Positions 6,451 through 17,000 of a DNA stretch of 64,000 nt are shown here, piece after piece. The DNA comes from a virus, in IMG/VR virus record IMGVR_UViG_3300017746_000003, positions 37,915-101,914 of that record. One strand, 5' to 3'. Made by a program: the position numbers and the translations under genes. The stretch's first letter is position 1, and each line of letters opens with the position of its first letter. The notes beneath the pieces were generated by a model. That model had not been told where the DNA came from, did no database searches, and saw nothing but the letters and a program-made list of their open reading frames with translations.

Positions 6451-6477
6451 GGGGGCAGTAATATGCCCCCTTTATTG
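6451..6477 (+). terminator. Rho-independent terminator
   Basis: Perfect 7-base stem GGGGGCA (6451-6457) / TGCCCCC (6464-6470) with a six-base loop GTAATA, followed by TTTATTGT. It ends the early small-gene block just before the late region starts. Confidence 0.7.
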
Positions 6478-6542
6478 TATACCCCCGAATGCCGAGCGGG
6501 ACTCCTACGCCTACTCTAACCTACAAAGTGTTACCCAAGCGA

Positions 6543-6550
6543 GATAAATA
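6543..6550 (+). promoter_or_regulatory. T4-type late promoter
   Basis: GATAAATA lies 36 bases before the ATG at 6586. It is the first clear late promoter and marks entry into the structural gene block. Confidence 0.6.
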
Positions 6551-6585
6551 TTAGTGCATCTCCGAATATAAAAAATCCTCCAGGT

Positions 6586-6702
6586 ATGAACACACGCACA
6601 ACACCTTTTGAAGAAATCAGTTATATTAGTATGTGTTTAGTGGAGGTAATACGTATTTTAGGAATAAATGCATATAAAAAAATCCGCCCAGTAAAAAAAT
6701 GA
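6586..6702 (+). CDS. Small protein, 38 aa
   Basis: MNTRTTPFEEISYISMCLVEVIRIL, then a short basic tail (AYKKIRPVKK). A weak hydrophobic helix covers residues 12-26. It starts behind a late promoter and overlaps the next gene as ATGA, which supports real translation. No family is recognised. Confidence 0.55.
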   Translation: MNTRTTPFEEISYISMCLVEVIRILGINAYKKIRPVKK

Positions 6703-6965
6703 CTGAAAAAGAGGAAAACCTAGAGATCAGGTATAAAACAAAGGATGGCACGATTAAGGAGCAAAGGTTTGATGATTTCAATGAATTTGCCGATGCGATC
6801 CAAGATGCTGCATTAGATTACTATGCGGGTGCTGAGGCAGCACCAGAGATGGATATTTCTGCAGCATTTGGAGCATATGGCATACAACAGAAGGAGCAAT
6901 TTAAGAATGGATCAAGAGTTAACAGCGAGATTGAATTCCTTGGAGAAGAGGTTGAAGGAATGTGA
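6699..6965 (+). CDS. Acidic hypothetical protein, 88 aa
   Basis: N-terminal strands (LEIRYKTKDGTIKEQRF) followed by an acidic, Ala-rich helix (NEFADAIQDAALDYYAGAEAAPEM). Translation is coupled to the 6586 gene through ATGA. It sits immediately before the PAAR spike-tip gene, so it may be a virion or assembly protein, but this is only by position. Confidence 0.65.
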   Translation: MTEKEENLEIRYKTKDGTIKEQRFDDFNEFADAIQDAALDYYAGAEAAPEMDISAAFGAYGIQQKEQFKNGSRVNSEIEFLGEEVEGM

Positions 6966-7101
6966 GGAACCAGGGACGATGTATTATTGCCGTCCAGGAT
7001 CTGTGCAACATGAAAAGTTGGCAGATTTTCTCAATGATGTGTATATACAATTACAGGAGATAAAATGCCAGGTCCAGTCGTTGCAGACACCACCTTCGTA
7101 G
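6907..7101 (+). CDS. Small coiled-coil protein, 64 aa
   Basis: MDQELTARLNSLEKRLKECEEPG gives a heptad-like helix, a Cys/Tyr turn follows (MYYCRPGS), then a second amphipathic helix. The frame is open from 6823, but the ATG at 6907 is the best start because it lies close to the upstream stop. It overlaps the upstream gene by 59 bases and the PAAR gene by 37 bases. Dense overlap is common here, but lowers certainty. Confidence 0.5.
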   Translation: MDQELTARLNSLEKRLKECEEPGTMYYCRPGSVQHEKLADFLNDVYIQLQEIKCQVQSLQTPPS

Positions 7102-7394
7102 ACTCTGGTGGTACGGGAGCATGTACGACACCTCCTACTGTCTTAGGGGCACCGAGTAGTGGTGGTAGTGCGAGGGTATATGTGGGAGGTAAACCAGTAG
7201 TAAAGGAGGGTGATGTATTTTCACCTGTACCTGGCACTACACCCAATGGCAATCCTTGCACTAGTACCAGGACGTTGAAGGGGTCGAGTACTGTGAGAGT
7301 AAATGGTGTTAGTATTGGAAGAATGGGTGACACATTGAATCCTGGCACAGGGATCACGATTGCTGCAGGGTCTAACAAAGTATTTGCAGGGTAG
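7065..7394 (+). CDS. gp5.4: PAAR-domain baseplate spike-tip protein
   Basis: A PAAR-repeat protein that caps the central baseplate spike, as T4 gp5.4 caps gp5. Gly/Val-rich repeated units are visible: GGKPVVKEGD (about residues 41-50), then VRVNGVSIGRMGDT (about 77-90), ending in the closing IAAGSNKVFAG turn. The 109-aa length suits a stand-alone PAAR cone. Candidate metal-binding Cys residues occur near residues 20 and 63. It sits shortly upstream of gp25. No lysozyme-spike gp5 gene is present in the window. Confidence 0.85.
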   Translation: MPGPVVADTTFVDSGGTGACTTPPTVLGAPSSGGSARVYVGGKPVVKEGDVFSPVPGTTPNGNPCTSTRTLKGSSTVRVNGVSIGRMGDTLNPGTGITIAAGSNKVFAG

Positions 7395-7403
7395 TGAGGG
7401 TTG

Positions 7404-7412
7404 TGCTATAAT
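7404..7412 (+). promoter_or_regulatory. Extended -10 promoter
   Basis: TGCTATAAT at 7404-7412. It drives the small basic protein at 7436. The downstream bases (ATGGAGGT) also supply a ribosome site. Confidence 0.65.
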
Positions 7413-7435
7413 ATGGAGGTAATCAAGAGAGACTC

Positions 7436-7582
7436 ATGGCAAAAGCAGGCGGATTCATGAAAGGCGGCACGTATGTGGAAGCAATTCCCAAGAAGAGTCG
7501 TCAGGGTAAGGGGAAGCACACCAAGTTAAGTGCAACCAGTCGTAATGGAGCAAAGAAGCGTTATCGTGGTCAAGGAAAATAA
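7436..7582 (+). CDS. Small Gly/Lys-rich basic protein, 48 aa
   Basis: MAKAGGFMKGGTYVEAIPKK, then a Lys/Arg/Gly-rich tail ending RYRGQGK. I recall very similar short proteins in many cyanomyoviruses, always near baseplate genes, without an assigned function. The high charge suggests nucleic-acid or assembly binding. It has its own promoter with a GGAGGT ribosome site 18-23 bases upstream, and overlaps the next gene by 38 bases in another frame. Confidence 0.7.
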   Translation: MAKAGGFMKGGTYVEAIPKKSRQGKGKHTKLSATSRNGAKKRYRGQGK

Positions 7583-8174
7583 GGTAGAAGGATCTACGAT
7601 ATATCAGATCGACGATTATTATTCAGATCCAGATAGTGTTGTCAGAAGTTTTCTCGGCACACTACCTGGGTTATGGAAGGGTGATGAGAGTCGATCAATG
7701 AACGGGGTATACTTCGAGGATCGTAGACATGATGTTTATCACTCTGATTCAATAAGAGTTTATGATGACTTAGCAGAAATTTGTGGACATCGTGCTATTG
7801 AATCAGGTCAAGTGATTACAAATTTAACTCGATTCAAGAAATGTGAGTTTAATAATTATCATGATCATTATTGGTGGCCACATAAAGATGCAGGGTATAC
7901 TGGGATCATATATTTAAATAATAATCCAGGTGATCGTTCAGGTACGAATCTTTATATTTCCAAGGATATCGATAATAAGACGGGAGTCAATGAGCACGAA
8001 TTCCCATGGCGATCTAAAGAGTATTATGAAGTGATACATACGTTAGAACCAAAATACAATCGATTATATATTTTCAACGGAAATAAATTTACGCATGGAA
8101 TGAATATTGTTGATGATATGTATTTTGGTGAAGAGTATAGATTAAACCAAGTATTCTTTTTCACCGATGTCTAA
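7545..8174 (+). CDS. 2OG-Fe(II) oxygenase-like protein
   Basis: Likely member of the 2-oxoglutarate/Fe(II)-dependent dioxygenase superfamily, enzymes that hydroxylate proteins, nucleic acids or small molecules. The iron triad is visible: H113-K-D115 (WWPHKDAGYTGIIYLN), then H184 (KFTHGMN), and the 2OG-binding Arg at R199 (EEYRLNQ). Length is 209 aa from the ATG at 7545. A GTG at 7566 is an alternative start and a GTG at 7530 a less likely one. It overlaps the basic-protein gene and the 8167 gene. The substrate is unknown. Confidence 0.75.
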   Translation: MEQRSVIVVKENKVEGSTIYQIDDYYSDPDSVVRSFLGTLPGLWKGDESRSMNGVYFEDRRHDVYHSDSIRVYDDLAEICGHRAIESGQVITNLTRFKKCEFNNYHDHYWWPHKDAGYTGIIYLNNNPGDRSGTNLYISKDIDNKTGVNEHEFPWRSKEYYEVIHTLEPKYNRLYIFNGNKFTHGMNIVDDMYFGEEYRLNQVFFFTDV

Positions 8175-8604
8175 GATTGATGCTGTTAGTAAATGGATCG
8201 AGTATGTTTCGGTAAAACGAAAGGAACTTGGTGGGCATGCTATATGTCCCTTTGCAGCAGCAGCAAGTGTAGAGGTTATAGAGTGTAATTTAAGCGACAT
8301 TGCTCTGAATTCAGACCTTAACGCTGAGATCATCATCTTTATAGTCGAGGATGACATTTCAGAAGCAGCATTACTACAAAGTGTATCAATGCTGAATATG
8401 GAACAAAATGAATATATTGTATTAGATGATCATAAACATGATCCTTCATATATCAATGGTATTCAAACGAACTTTGGTAAATACAACATTGTATTGTGTT
8501 CAAAAGTTGATAAATTAGAACAGGCAAGGAAATCTTTGCACCAGACCGATTATTATAGTTATTGGTCACCAAAAATGTATACGAGAATAGTCCATGGCAA
8601 ATAG
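8167..8604 (+). CDS. Hypothetical protein, 145 aa
   Basis: Starts MSKIDAVSKWIEYVSVKRKE, then contains GGHAICPFA, reminiscent of the CPFA motif of DUF1415-type proteins, but the rest is too divergent for assignment. Later segments (AEIIIFIVEDD, QNEYIVLDDHKHD) suggest an alpha/beta fold. It overlaps the oxygenase gene by 8 bases, so the two are probably made together, as partner or sequential enzymes. Confidence 0.6.
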   Translation: MSKIDAVSKWIEYVSVKRKELGGHAICPFAAAASVEVIECNLSDIALNSDLNAEIIIFIVEDDISEAALLQSVSMLNMEQNEYIVLDDHKHDPSYINGIQTNFGKYNIVLCSKVDKLEQARKSLHQTDYYSYWSPKMYTRIVHGK

Positions 8605-8770
8605 TCCCACCGATAAGAGCAACGATTTCGTACAATCAGGAATGACCTTGATCACTCAAGTGGAAAGTGATTATTGGTTGAATAAGTCTGCTAAAGAAAA
8701 TGAACTAATGCAACAGACCAGAGAATTTTTATCTACAGCAGAATGGGACGATGGATTTGTTGGTAAGTGA
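8594..8770 (+). CDS. Small helical protein, 58 aa
   Basis: MANSPTDKSNDFVQSG, then a helical segment (KENELMQQTREFLST) ending WDDGFVGK. The ATG overlaps the preceding gene by 11 bases. No family is recognised. It lies immediately before the gp25 late promoter. Confidence 0.55.
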   Translation: MANSPTDKSNDFVQSGMTLITQVESDYWLNKSAKENELMQQTREFLSTAEWDDGFVGK

Positions 8771-8778
8771 CTAAATAC
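8771..8778 (+). promoter_or_regulatory. Late promoter of the baseplate operon
   Basis: CTAAATAC directly after the stop at 8770 and 24 bases before the gp25 start. The gp25-gp6-gp7 genes follow with spacings of 0-6 bases. Confidence 0.65.
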
Positions 8779-8801
8779 TAGGAGGTAACCTCTACTAATA
8801 A

Positions 8802-9194
8802 GTGGCGAATCAACAATCGTTTAAAGATTTGAGCATTACGTTCAAACCTCATCCTGTAACAGGCGATTTAGTCGTTAAGAAGGATGATGCTGCAATTAAG
8901 CAGGCGATTGTAAATTTATTATTAACAAATAAGGGAGAAAGACCCTTTGCTCCTGATCTAGGTTCTGATCTACGTTCATTAATGTTTGAACCACTTGATG
9001 TGGCAACTGCAGGTCAGGTTGCCACTAATATTAAAAAAACGTTACGTGATTATGAACCACGTGTTGCAATGACTCAACTTTCTGTTGAAGCAAACTTTGA
9101 TAGTAACGGGTTTGATGTACAAATAGAGTTTGAGATTGTTGGTAGAGAAGATTTTCCACAAACACTAGAATTCTTCCTAGAGAGAACTCGATAA
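8802..9194 (+). CDS. gp25: Baseplate wedge subunit gp25
   Basis: Gp25-like baseplate wedge protein that nucleates the contractile sheath on the baseplate. The N-terminal motif SFKDLSITFKPHPVTGD and the YEPRV motif (the conserved EPR element at about residues 84-88) are diagnostic. Length 130 aa against 132 in T4. A stop codon directly precedes the frame, so the GTG at 8802 is the earliest possible start. AGGAGGT at 8780-8786 is 15 bases away, rather far. It is followed with no gap by gp6. Confidence 0.93.
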   Translation: MANQQSFKDLSITFKPHPVTGDLVVKKDDAAIKQAIVNLLLTNKGERPFAPDLGSDLRSLMFEPLDVATAGQVATNIKKTLRDYEPRVAMTQLSVEANFDSNGFDVQIEFEIVGREDFPQTLEFFLERTR

Positions 9195-11003
9195 ATGCCA
9201 TACGTTCAGCTGTCAAACCTAGATTTTGCAGATATTAAGACTGCTCTCAAGGAATACTTGAGATCGCAGCAAGAATTTACTGACTTCGATTTTGAAGGTT
9301 CAACATGGGCGAACCTTTTGGATGTGTTGGCATATAACACCTACTACACAGCATTCAACACTAACATGGTGGTGAATGAGACGTTCCTTGATTCAGCAAC
9401 GCTGAGGGACAACGTAGTAGCATTAGCGAAGCAATTAGGATACACACCCAAGTCTGCAACTTCACCAAAGGCAGTATTAACGTTTAGAGCAGTTTTCCCC
9501 AACACTGCACCCAATGAGATCATACTGAAGCGAGGTACAGGATTTACCGCATCGTATGACACAAAAGCGTATAATTACGTTGCAGTTGAGGATATTAAAA
9601 CCCAAGTAGTTAATGGAACCGCAACTTTTGATGAAGTTGAAATCTATGAGGGTAATTTTGTTACAGATACTTATATTGTAAATGCAACTGCGTCGAACAG
9701 GTTTACAATTAAGAACCCATCTGCGGACATTTCTACGTTAAGAGTACGTGTTTTCCCTTCTGCACAGGCAAGTACGGGAACTATGTTTGCAAGAGCGGAC
9801 AATATACTTGCTGTTACGGGAGATAGCAAGGTATTCTACGTAGAAGAGATTGAAGATGAGCAATATGAAATTTTCTTCGGTGATGGAGTCCTTGGAAAGA
9901 AATTAGAAGCAGGGAACAAGATTGACATTACATATCTCTCTACAAATGGTCCTGAGAGCAATGGTGCCAAAGCATTCACCTTTAATGGCGTCCTAGAGGA
10001 CCCACAGGGGTCTTCTAACTATAATTACAGCATTTCCTACACGTCAGCAGCAGATCTTGCTGAAGCGGCAAATGGAGGTGCTGAAATTGAGTCGCTTAAA
10101 AAGATCAAGTACAACGCACCCAAGTTTTTTGGTACACAGAACAGAGCAGTAACTGCAGAAGACTACGCAGCAATTGTTCGTGAGATTTATCCTGCTGTTG
10201 CTGATATCATTACGTTTGGCGGAGAAGAGGATGATCCCCCAGAATATGGTAAGGTAAAGATTGTAGTAAAACCAAAATCCGCATCAAGGTTGAGTTCTAG
10301 AACCAAGAAAGAAATTAAAACTGGTCTCAAACCATATATTGTTGCTTCTATTACTGCTGATATTGTTGATGCATCTGTACTATATGTTGAGATGACATCT
10401 AGGGTCATGTTTGATAAGACTAAGACTAATCAAACTAATGACGAGATCAAATCCAAAGTTATTGCTGGATTAGAGAAATATATCGAAACATCTGATACAG
10501 AAAAATTTAATGGCAAATTTAGGTATTCAAAATTTGTCAGTGTCATTGATGATGCAGATCGTAGCATTAACGGCAATCTTACGACAATTAAAATGAGAAA
10601 GGATTTCTATCCTAGTATCAATAACAAATTCTTTTACGAAGTGTGTTTCCAGAATGCATTTGATGACACATGTGATGAGGATACTATAGTTCAATCTACT
10701 GGATTTAAGGTTAGCGAATATCCTTTGTATACAGTGTATCTGGAGGATCGTGCTGGTAAAATGGTCCTATATAGAATAGACTCTATAACTAGTGAAAAAA
10801 TTGTTCTCAACGATTCTGTTGGAACAGTAGATTACAAGAAAGGTGAGGTTAAATTGTTCGACTTGACGATTATCAAAGGTAGTTTCTTTGACAATCGTAT
10901 TGAAATTAGATCTGTCCCTTTGAGCAATGATATTAGTGCCATCAGGGAAGTTTATCTTGACGTAGATATCCCTAAGAGTTTGTTCACGATTATCGCAGAG
11001 TAA
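9195..11003 (+). CDS. gp6: Baseplate wedge subunit gp6
   Basis: Gp6 dimers link neighbouring baseplate wedges in T4. This 602-aa protein (T4: 660) opens with the cyanophage gp6 pattern (DFADIKTALKEYLRSQQEFTD). It has the family's ANLLDVLAYNTYYTAFNTNM segment near residues 38-57 and a Baseplate_J-like middle (FGDGVLGKKLEAGN, ENRAVTAEDYAAIVRE-like segment at about residue 320). Start and stop abut gp25 and gp7, typical of a wedge operon. Catalytic residues are not expected because it is structural. Confidence 0.9.
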   Translation: MPYVQLSNLDFADIKTALKEYLRSQQEFTDFDFEGSTWANLLDVLAYNTYYTAFNTNMVVNETFLDSATLRDNVVALAKQLGYTPKSATSPKAVLTFRAVFPNTAPNEIILKRGTGFTASYDTKAYNYVAVEDIKTQVVNGTATFDEVEIYEGNFVTDTYIVNATASNRFTIKNPSADISTLRVRVFPSAQASTGTMFARADNILAVTGDSKVFYVEEIEDEQYEIFFGDGVLGKKLEAGNKIDITYLSTNGPESNGAKAFTFNGVLEDPQGSSNYNYSISYTSAADLAEAANGGAEIESLKKIKYNAPKFFGTQNRAVTAEDYAAIVREIYPAVADIITFGGEEDDPPEYGKVKIVVKPKSASRLSSRTKKEIKTGLKPYIVASITADIVDASVLYVEMTSRVMFDKTKTNQTNDEIKSKVIAGLEKYIETSDTEKFNGKFRYSKFVSVIDDADRSINGNLTTIKMRKDFYPSINNKFFYEVCFQNAFDDTCDEDTIVQSTGFKVSEYPLYTVYLEDRAGKMVLYRIDSITSEKIVLNDSVGTVDYKKGEVKLFDLTIIKGSFFDNRIEIRSVPLSNDISAIREVYLDVDIPKSLFTIIAE

Positions 11004-11009
11004 GTTTAA

Positions 11010-14000
11010 ATGGTAGAGACCAGAAGAATATCTACTCTTATTGAATCTCAACTGCCTGAGTTCATTATCAATGAATATGAGAATTTCTCTAAAGTCATTG
11101 AGAAATACTATGAGCAGTTGGAGTTAAGAGGCAATCCTCTTGACGTGATTAGTAATATCACGAAATATCGTGATATTGATTTTTATGAAAAAAATCTACT
11201 TAAAGAGTCTACTAAAGTATCATCTTACGTTGATGCAGTTGATACCACTATTCAGGTTGAAGATGCATCTTCCTTCCCTGAAACTGATGGTTATATCTCT
11301 ATCGGCAGTGAAATCATTTTTTATAAGTCTAGAACCGACTATGAATTTAGAGAAGTATCCCGTGGTGTCAGCGGCAATCAAAGACTAGGAGATTTGTATA
11401 GCTCCAGTCAGTTTGTTACCACTCTGGCAGAAAATCATGACATCAATGACAATGTACAGAACATTAGTAATCTGTTCTTGTATGCATTTGTCAAAAACTT
11501 TGAAAATGATTACCTAGCATCATTCCCAGAAAAGTATCTAAAGGAAGATGTTGATAAGCGTACCCTAATCAAGAATATTACTGATTTCTATCAGGCAAAG
11601 GGTACTGATAGGTCTATTCAGTTTATTTTTAATACACTAGTTTCTAATGATAAACCCAAGGTTCTAAGACCTAAAGATAATACTCTAAAATCATCTTTTT
11701 CTGATTGGGTTACATCATATGCTCTTAAGGTAATTGTTTTAGAAGGAAATCCTGATGATTTAATCGGTGAGACAATTATTCAGAATCTAGATCCACTCAA
11801 TGAATCTATTGAGTATGCATCTGCTATTGTAGACAATGTATTCAGTGCTGGGTCAATTGATGGATTATCTTTGTATGAAATTACGATTGATACTGCTACA
11901 CTTAATAACCAATTCAGTACTGCATCTAAAACACGCTTAACTGATGGTCTACCAACTAATAGTGATGTTGGTGATAGGATTAATGTATTCTCTACAGAAG
12001 GATTTTTACAGCAGGGCAGAATCTATATTAATGGAGAAGAGGTTCAATATTCCTCTAAAAATGTAGATCAGTTCGTAATTAGTCGTAGGGAAAGATCTGA
12101 TGGGTATGCTGTAGATACTAACGTCTATAGTTACTCTACAATCACCTCTGGAGACGTTAGATTACTTTGTCTAGGAGTTCTATACAATCTGGAGCAAGAG
12201 ACCTCTGCTCCGTATTCAGAACCAGGTGATAGGATTCAAATCTCCGAACCAGGATTCACTGATATCGATCCAATTCTTATTGATACTAATGGTAATTTAA
12301 GATGGTTTGAAAATGATGGTTATGGATCATCTGGCGATATCAATGTTGGTAATGTTATTAGTAAGTTAAAAAATAACATTTCTGCTGTATATCGTGATGA
12401 AAACTATTATTATCTTGCTACAGGAGGATTGCCAAATAGACCTATCTTGTATAGTGGTATTGGACAAACTCTAAGTGATCAAAAAATTCTTAGATTGATT
12501 CGTAAGAAACCACTTACGATTACCGAGTCTTATGAGACTTCACAACGTGATGTTGGTATTTTTGTTGATGGCACCATTGCGTTCAGTCACAAAGACTTTG
12601 ATCAAATCAAATATGGTAAAATTACTAAATTTAATATTGAAAACAAAGGCAATGGTTATAATGATCCCCCTAACGTTCTTATTAATGGAGCACCAGGATT
12701 AGCAAGAACATTTTTGTCTGGCGAGACAATTGGTACTATTGAACTAGAAACTGATAATATTTTTACTAGTGTTCCTGAAGTTACGATAACTTCTGGTAGA
12801 GGAGCAGAGGCAACAGCTGTTGTAACTTTCGGTACTATCACAAGTATTAATGTTATTAATTCTGGAGAATACTATTCAACTCCTCCTAGAGTTGTAATTA
12901 CAGATAAACTAGGTAAGGGTCGTTTTGCAGAATATAAAGCAATTCTAGAAGATGGTAAAATTGTTTCCTTTGAAAGTGTAGATCAAGGTAAATTCTACAG
13001 CAAAGGAAATGTAATTGTTGAAATTATCCCAGTTGGTAGAGATGGTCTGGTAACATGTGATGTGTTCACTTGGACTAAAAACAGATATAATAAATTACAA
13101 CCAGATCTAGACAATAATAATTCTTACGTATTTCCTCACTATAATCCAACTAGAGGATTTGGATATGGCGTTTGTGCATCTCCAACTCAATTAAGAACTG
13201 AGTTATCTGATGATGGAACTGGACATTCACCTATTCTAGGTTTTGCTTATGATGGTAATCCCATCTATGGTCCTTTTGGATTTGAAAATCCACTAGATTC
13301 TACTAGTACAGTAGGAAGGATTAGATCTGCATATAGAATTAAAGCAACTAGAACTAATGGACCATCGGTAGATGAATTTCCTATCGGAACATTTATCCAA
13401 GATTATGAATGGATAGCAAGTACATCTATCGGTAAGACTGAACTAGATGAGAATAATGGTAGATTCTGTGTAACTCCAGAATATCCTACTGGCACCTATG
13501 CATATTTTATTAGTGTTGATTCTGATGGCAACCCCGCCTTCCCATACATTTTAGGTAACAATTTTTATTCTTTACCTGTTGATTCTAACTATAATGCAGA
13601 TTTAACTCAGGACGATCTACCGACAAAAGCAGAAAGATACAGAATTCCTGGTATGGACGGAAATGGTTCCCAATCCATGCTAACTATTGCTGAGACTTTA
13701 TCAGGAAACGTTGAAACTTTAAGTATTTTAAATTCCACGGATCAGTTTAAAGTTGGTGGTAAATTTCAAGTTAGTGATGTAAGAACAGAGGGATCTGGTG
13801 CGTCTGCATTTGTTTCTTCTGTTGTAGGTAAAGATATTCTTTCTATGGATTGTAAGTCCTTAGAAACAACTAATACTAAGTCAGTTGCACTAGTACGATT
13901 AATTGCTCCAACATACCTATTTGAAAATGATATTGTTACACAAGAAGATTCTACATTTACTGGTAAGGTAATTTCTGACATATCTAATAGAAGTGAATTT

Positions 14001-17000
14001 GTCCTTGAAGAAGTATCAGGAACTTTTGTTGAAGGTAAGGAACTTAATTCTTCTAGTACAATTATTAGTATCTTAATTGATAGAAATGTATTTTTTACTG
14101 CAGAATCAACTCTTCTGTTAACTGATGGCGCAGATTCAACCCTTGCTACTGGTAGAGTTTTAGAATCAGTATCTAATCAGAATTCTGTTAAGGTAGAAGT
14201 TTTATCAGGTGAGTTTGTTGTTCCTGATAGTGTAACCACCGCACACTTTTTGCAGAGCACGACTCTAGGTGATAGTGTTGGTGGTGAAGTTGTAGTTTAT
14301 TCAAATCTAAGTAAAGAAATTAAAGCTTTTGCAGTTAGAGATGATCTAGTTCTAGTCGAAACTGATGGAACTCACAATGTAGGAGTTAATAGTTATATCG
14401 ATGTTGAAGTAGATCCAGATGTAAGTCAGACTACAACTGAATATTATGTAAGGAAGCGTTTCTATCAAGAAATTAAACTCAAGACTCCTAGTTTTGGTAG
14501 TTTGATGATTGATACTGGTGTAGGTAGAGGAGATCTCTTAAATGGTGGTCTTTCTTATACTGCTGGAAATTATGTAGATGTAGAATTAATTTTCCTTGAT
14601 CAAAGCAAGGTCAGAAATGGAATTGGTTCTCCTGGTGATAGTAAGAACGCAATCGCAACTATTAATGTTAGTGATTTTAATGGCACTGGGTATGGTAGTG
14701 TATCTGACTTTACTATTACTAATAAAGGAAGTGATTATATTAAAGGTGATGTTCTAACAGTTGCAGATGCCGATCTCAATAGACTTTCAAATTCTGTTTC
14801 TTCACAGAGACTAGCAATTAATGTAGATCATATTGGTCTTGCACAACTTAATACTAAATTGAGTCTCGTTCAGGTCAATAAGCTGTCGGTGGATGATCTT
14901 CTTAAAATTGATAGTGAAATTGTCAAAATTGTTAGTATTGACTCTAGTAATAGAGAAGTAACAATTGAAAGGGGTATTGAAGGTAGTAATATTGTAGATC
15001 ACTTTGATGGAACGCTTGTATCTCTATACAAAGGTGTCTATAGATTTGATGCGAATTCAAGACCTCTGGGAATTGGTCCTAACGATCCAACTATTATTTC
15101 ATATGACTCTACAACACAGAACATTGTGTTGGCATATAATTATAGTTCCACTTCCCCTAGAGAAGTTACTCTAAGTAGCGTATTCCAAGATAATAGTTCT
15201 CCTAAGAAGTCTATTGCTTTAAGTTCTGTTATTCCTGGAGAAAATAGACTAGAATTTTCTAAAGATGTTAATTTTGCTACGTTTGGTGTTAATACTGATA
15301 TTAGAATTCAAAAATACTACAATTATGTGTTTGACACTAGTCATGTTTCTATGCAAGGTGTCTTCCTAGATTTTTCTGCTAGCAGAACAGGAACTATCTT
15401 CACAGAAGAAAAAATAGTAAGTGGCATTCAACCTGGCAATGCTGGTTCGTTTGTTTCAATTACTCTTGGATTTGGTCCAAATATTGTAGGTCAAACTCAA
15501 CAGAGATTCCCAGTAAACTTTGACACGTATTATTACTTTATTAAATCAAATAGTGATGTTAATACTGATGGTGCAGCTCTACGAGTTATTGATGATCCAA
15601 TTGCAGGTTCTAAGCAAATTTTGTTCTCTAGTCAAACTAAATTTGCATATGCTTATACAGAGATTCCTGATTACAATGGCAAAGGAGATTTAAGGTATAA
15701 CACTGATTCTCCATTTGCTATTGGTAAAATTAAATATGCAACTATCGACAATAAAGGTATAGATTACAAAAGATTGCCAGTAATTACTGGATGTAATGTT
15801 GATTCTGATAATCAACCAAACCTTAATGTTCAATGGGATTCTATTACAAAAACTATTCTTGGAGTTGAAATTTTACAAGGTGGTAAGAATTTCGTATCAC
15901 CTAAAGCATATGTTAGTAGAGGTGATGGTACAGGAGCAGTATTTAATGTATTCCAAGATGCTGGTAGAATTGTTAGAATAGATGTTGTTAATGAAGGTAG
16001 TGGATATAATTACATTCCTGAAATTACTATTTACGAAGGTGGAGTAGAGGCATACTTTGGATCTGATAATATTGGATTACCTAAGAATGTGAGTATTGTT
16101 AAAAGTGGTGGTGGATATCATAATGATACTACTATTCTACCTAAATTTACATCACACTATGCTCTTATTATTAGAGGACAATCTAAGTTTTTTAAAGGTG
16201 AAAGAGTTGAGCAGAGAGATGGTAATCGTTTAGTATTCAGTGCAATTATTTCTGATAAGGGATGGAGACTTGGTACTAACATTTTAAGATTAGAAAAAAT
16301 TACAGGTAATGTAGATTTTAATTTACCGCTAGTTTCGGTAATGCAAACATCCAGATCTGTTGAAGTAGTAGATGTTTTGTCAACTCAATTTAAACCTACC
16401 ATTAAATCTTTCTCAGATAACATGGGTAGATTTACATCCGATAAGGGAAAAATTGGTGATAGAAATCAAAGACTTACTGATTCTTTCTTCTACCAAGATT
16501 ATTCTTATGTAATTCAATCCAAGACTCCTATCAATACATGGAGAGACTTGATCAAGCAAACTACGCATCCAGCTGGTTTCTTGATGTTTGGTGAAGTTGT
16601 CATTGAAAGTGAACAAGAAAGTTCAATGCCAATTGAACAACCAAAGTCGGATAAAATTTCTTTTATCGAACTAGCACCTAAAAATGTTACAGTAGAAAGA
16701 AAATCCACTAGAGTTACTCAAAGTTCAATTAGAGTTAGAGATACCAATCTTCGTAGAGGTATTGGTAGTGTTTCTATTAATGAGTATGATACTGAAGGTA
16801 TTCTATCTAAAGAATTAATTTTAGCACAAGATTTCTCTGGTCGCTATGCAACTCAGGAAGATTATATTGGACCTATCAAATCAATTACAAAAGTAGGTGA
16901 TGGCACTTCTGAGATTGCTGTTGGGTTTGGTGGTGGAACTAACTTTACCACTATTGCTGGTGAATATAATCACTGGGTCAAGTTTAAAATGCTTGGCAAC

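Noticed and set aside
9152-9160. Single TTTTCCACA word in gp25 as a further DnaA box
   Set aside because: It is alone inside coding sequence and can be explained by chance. Only the clustered intergenic copies were retained.
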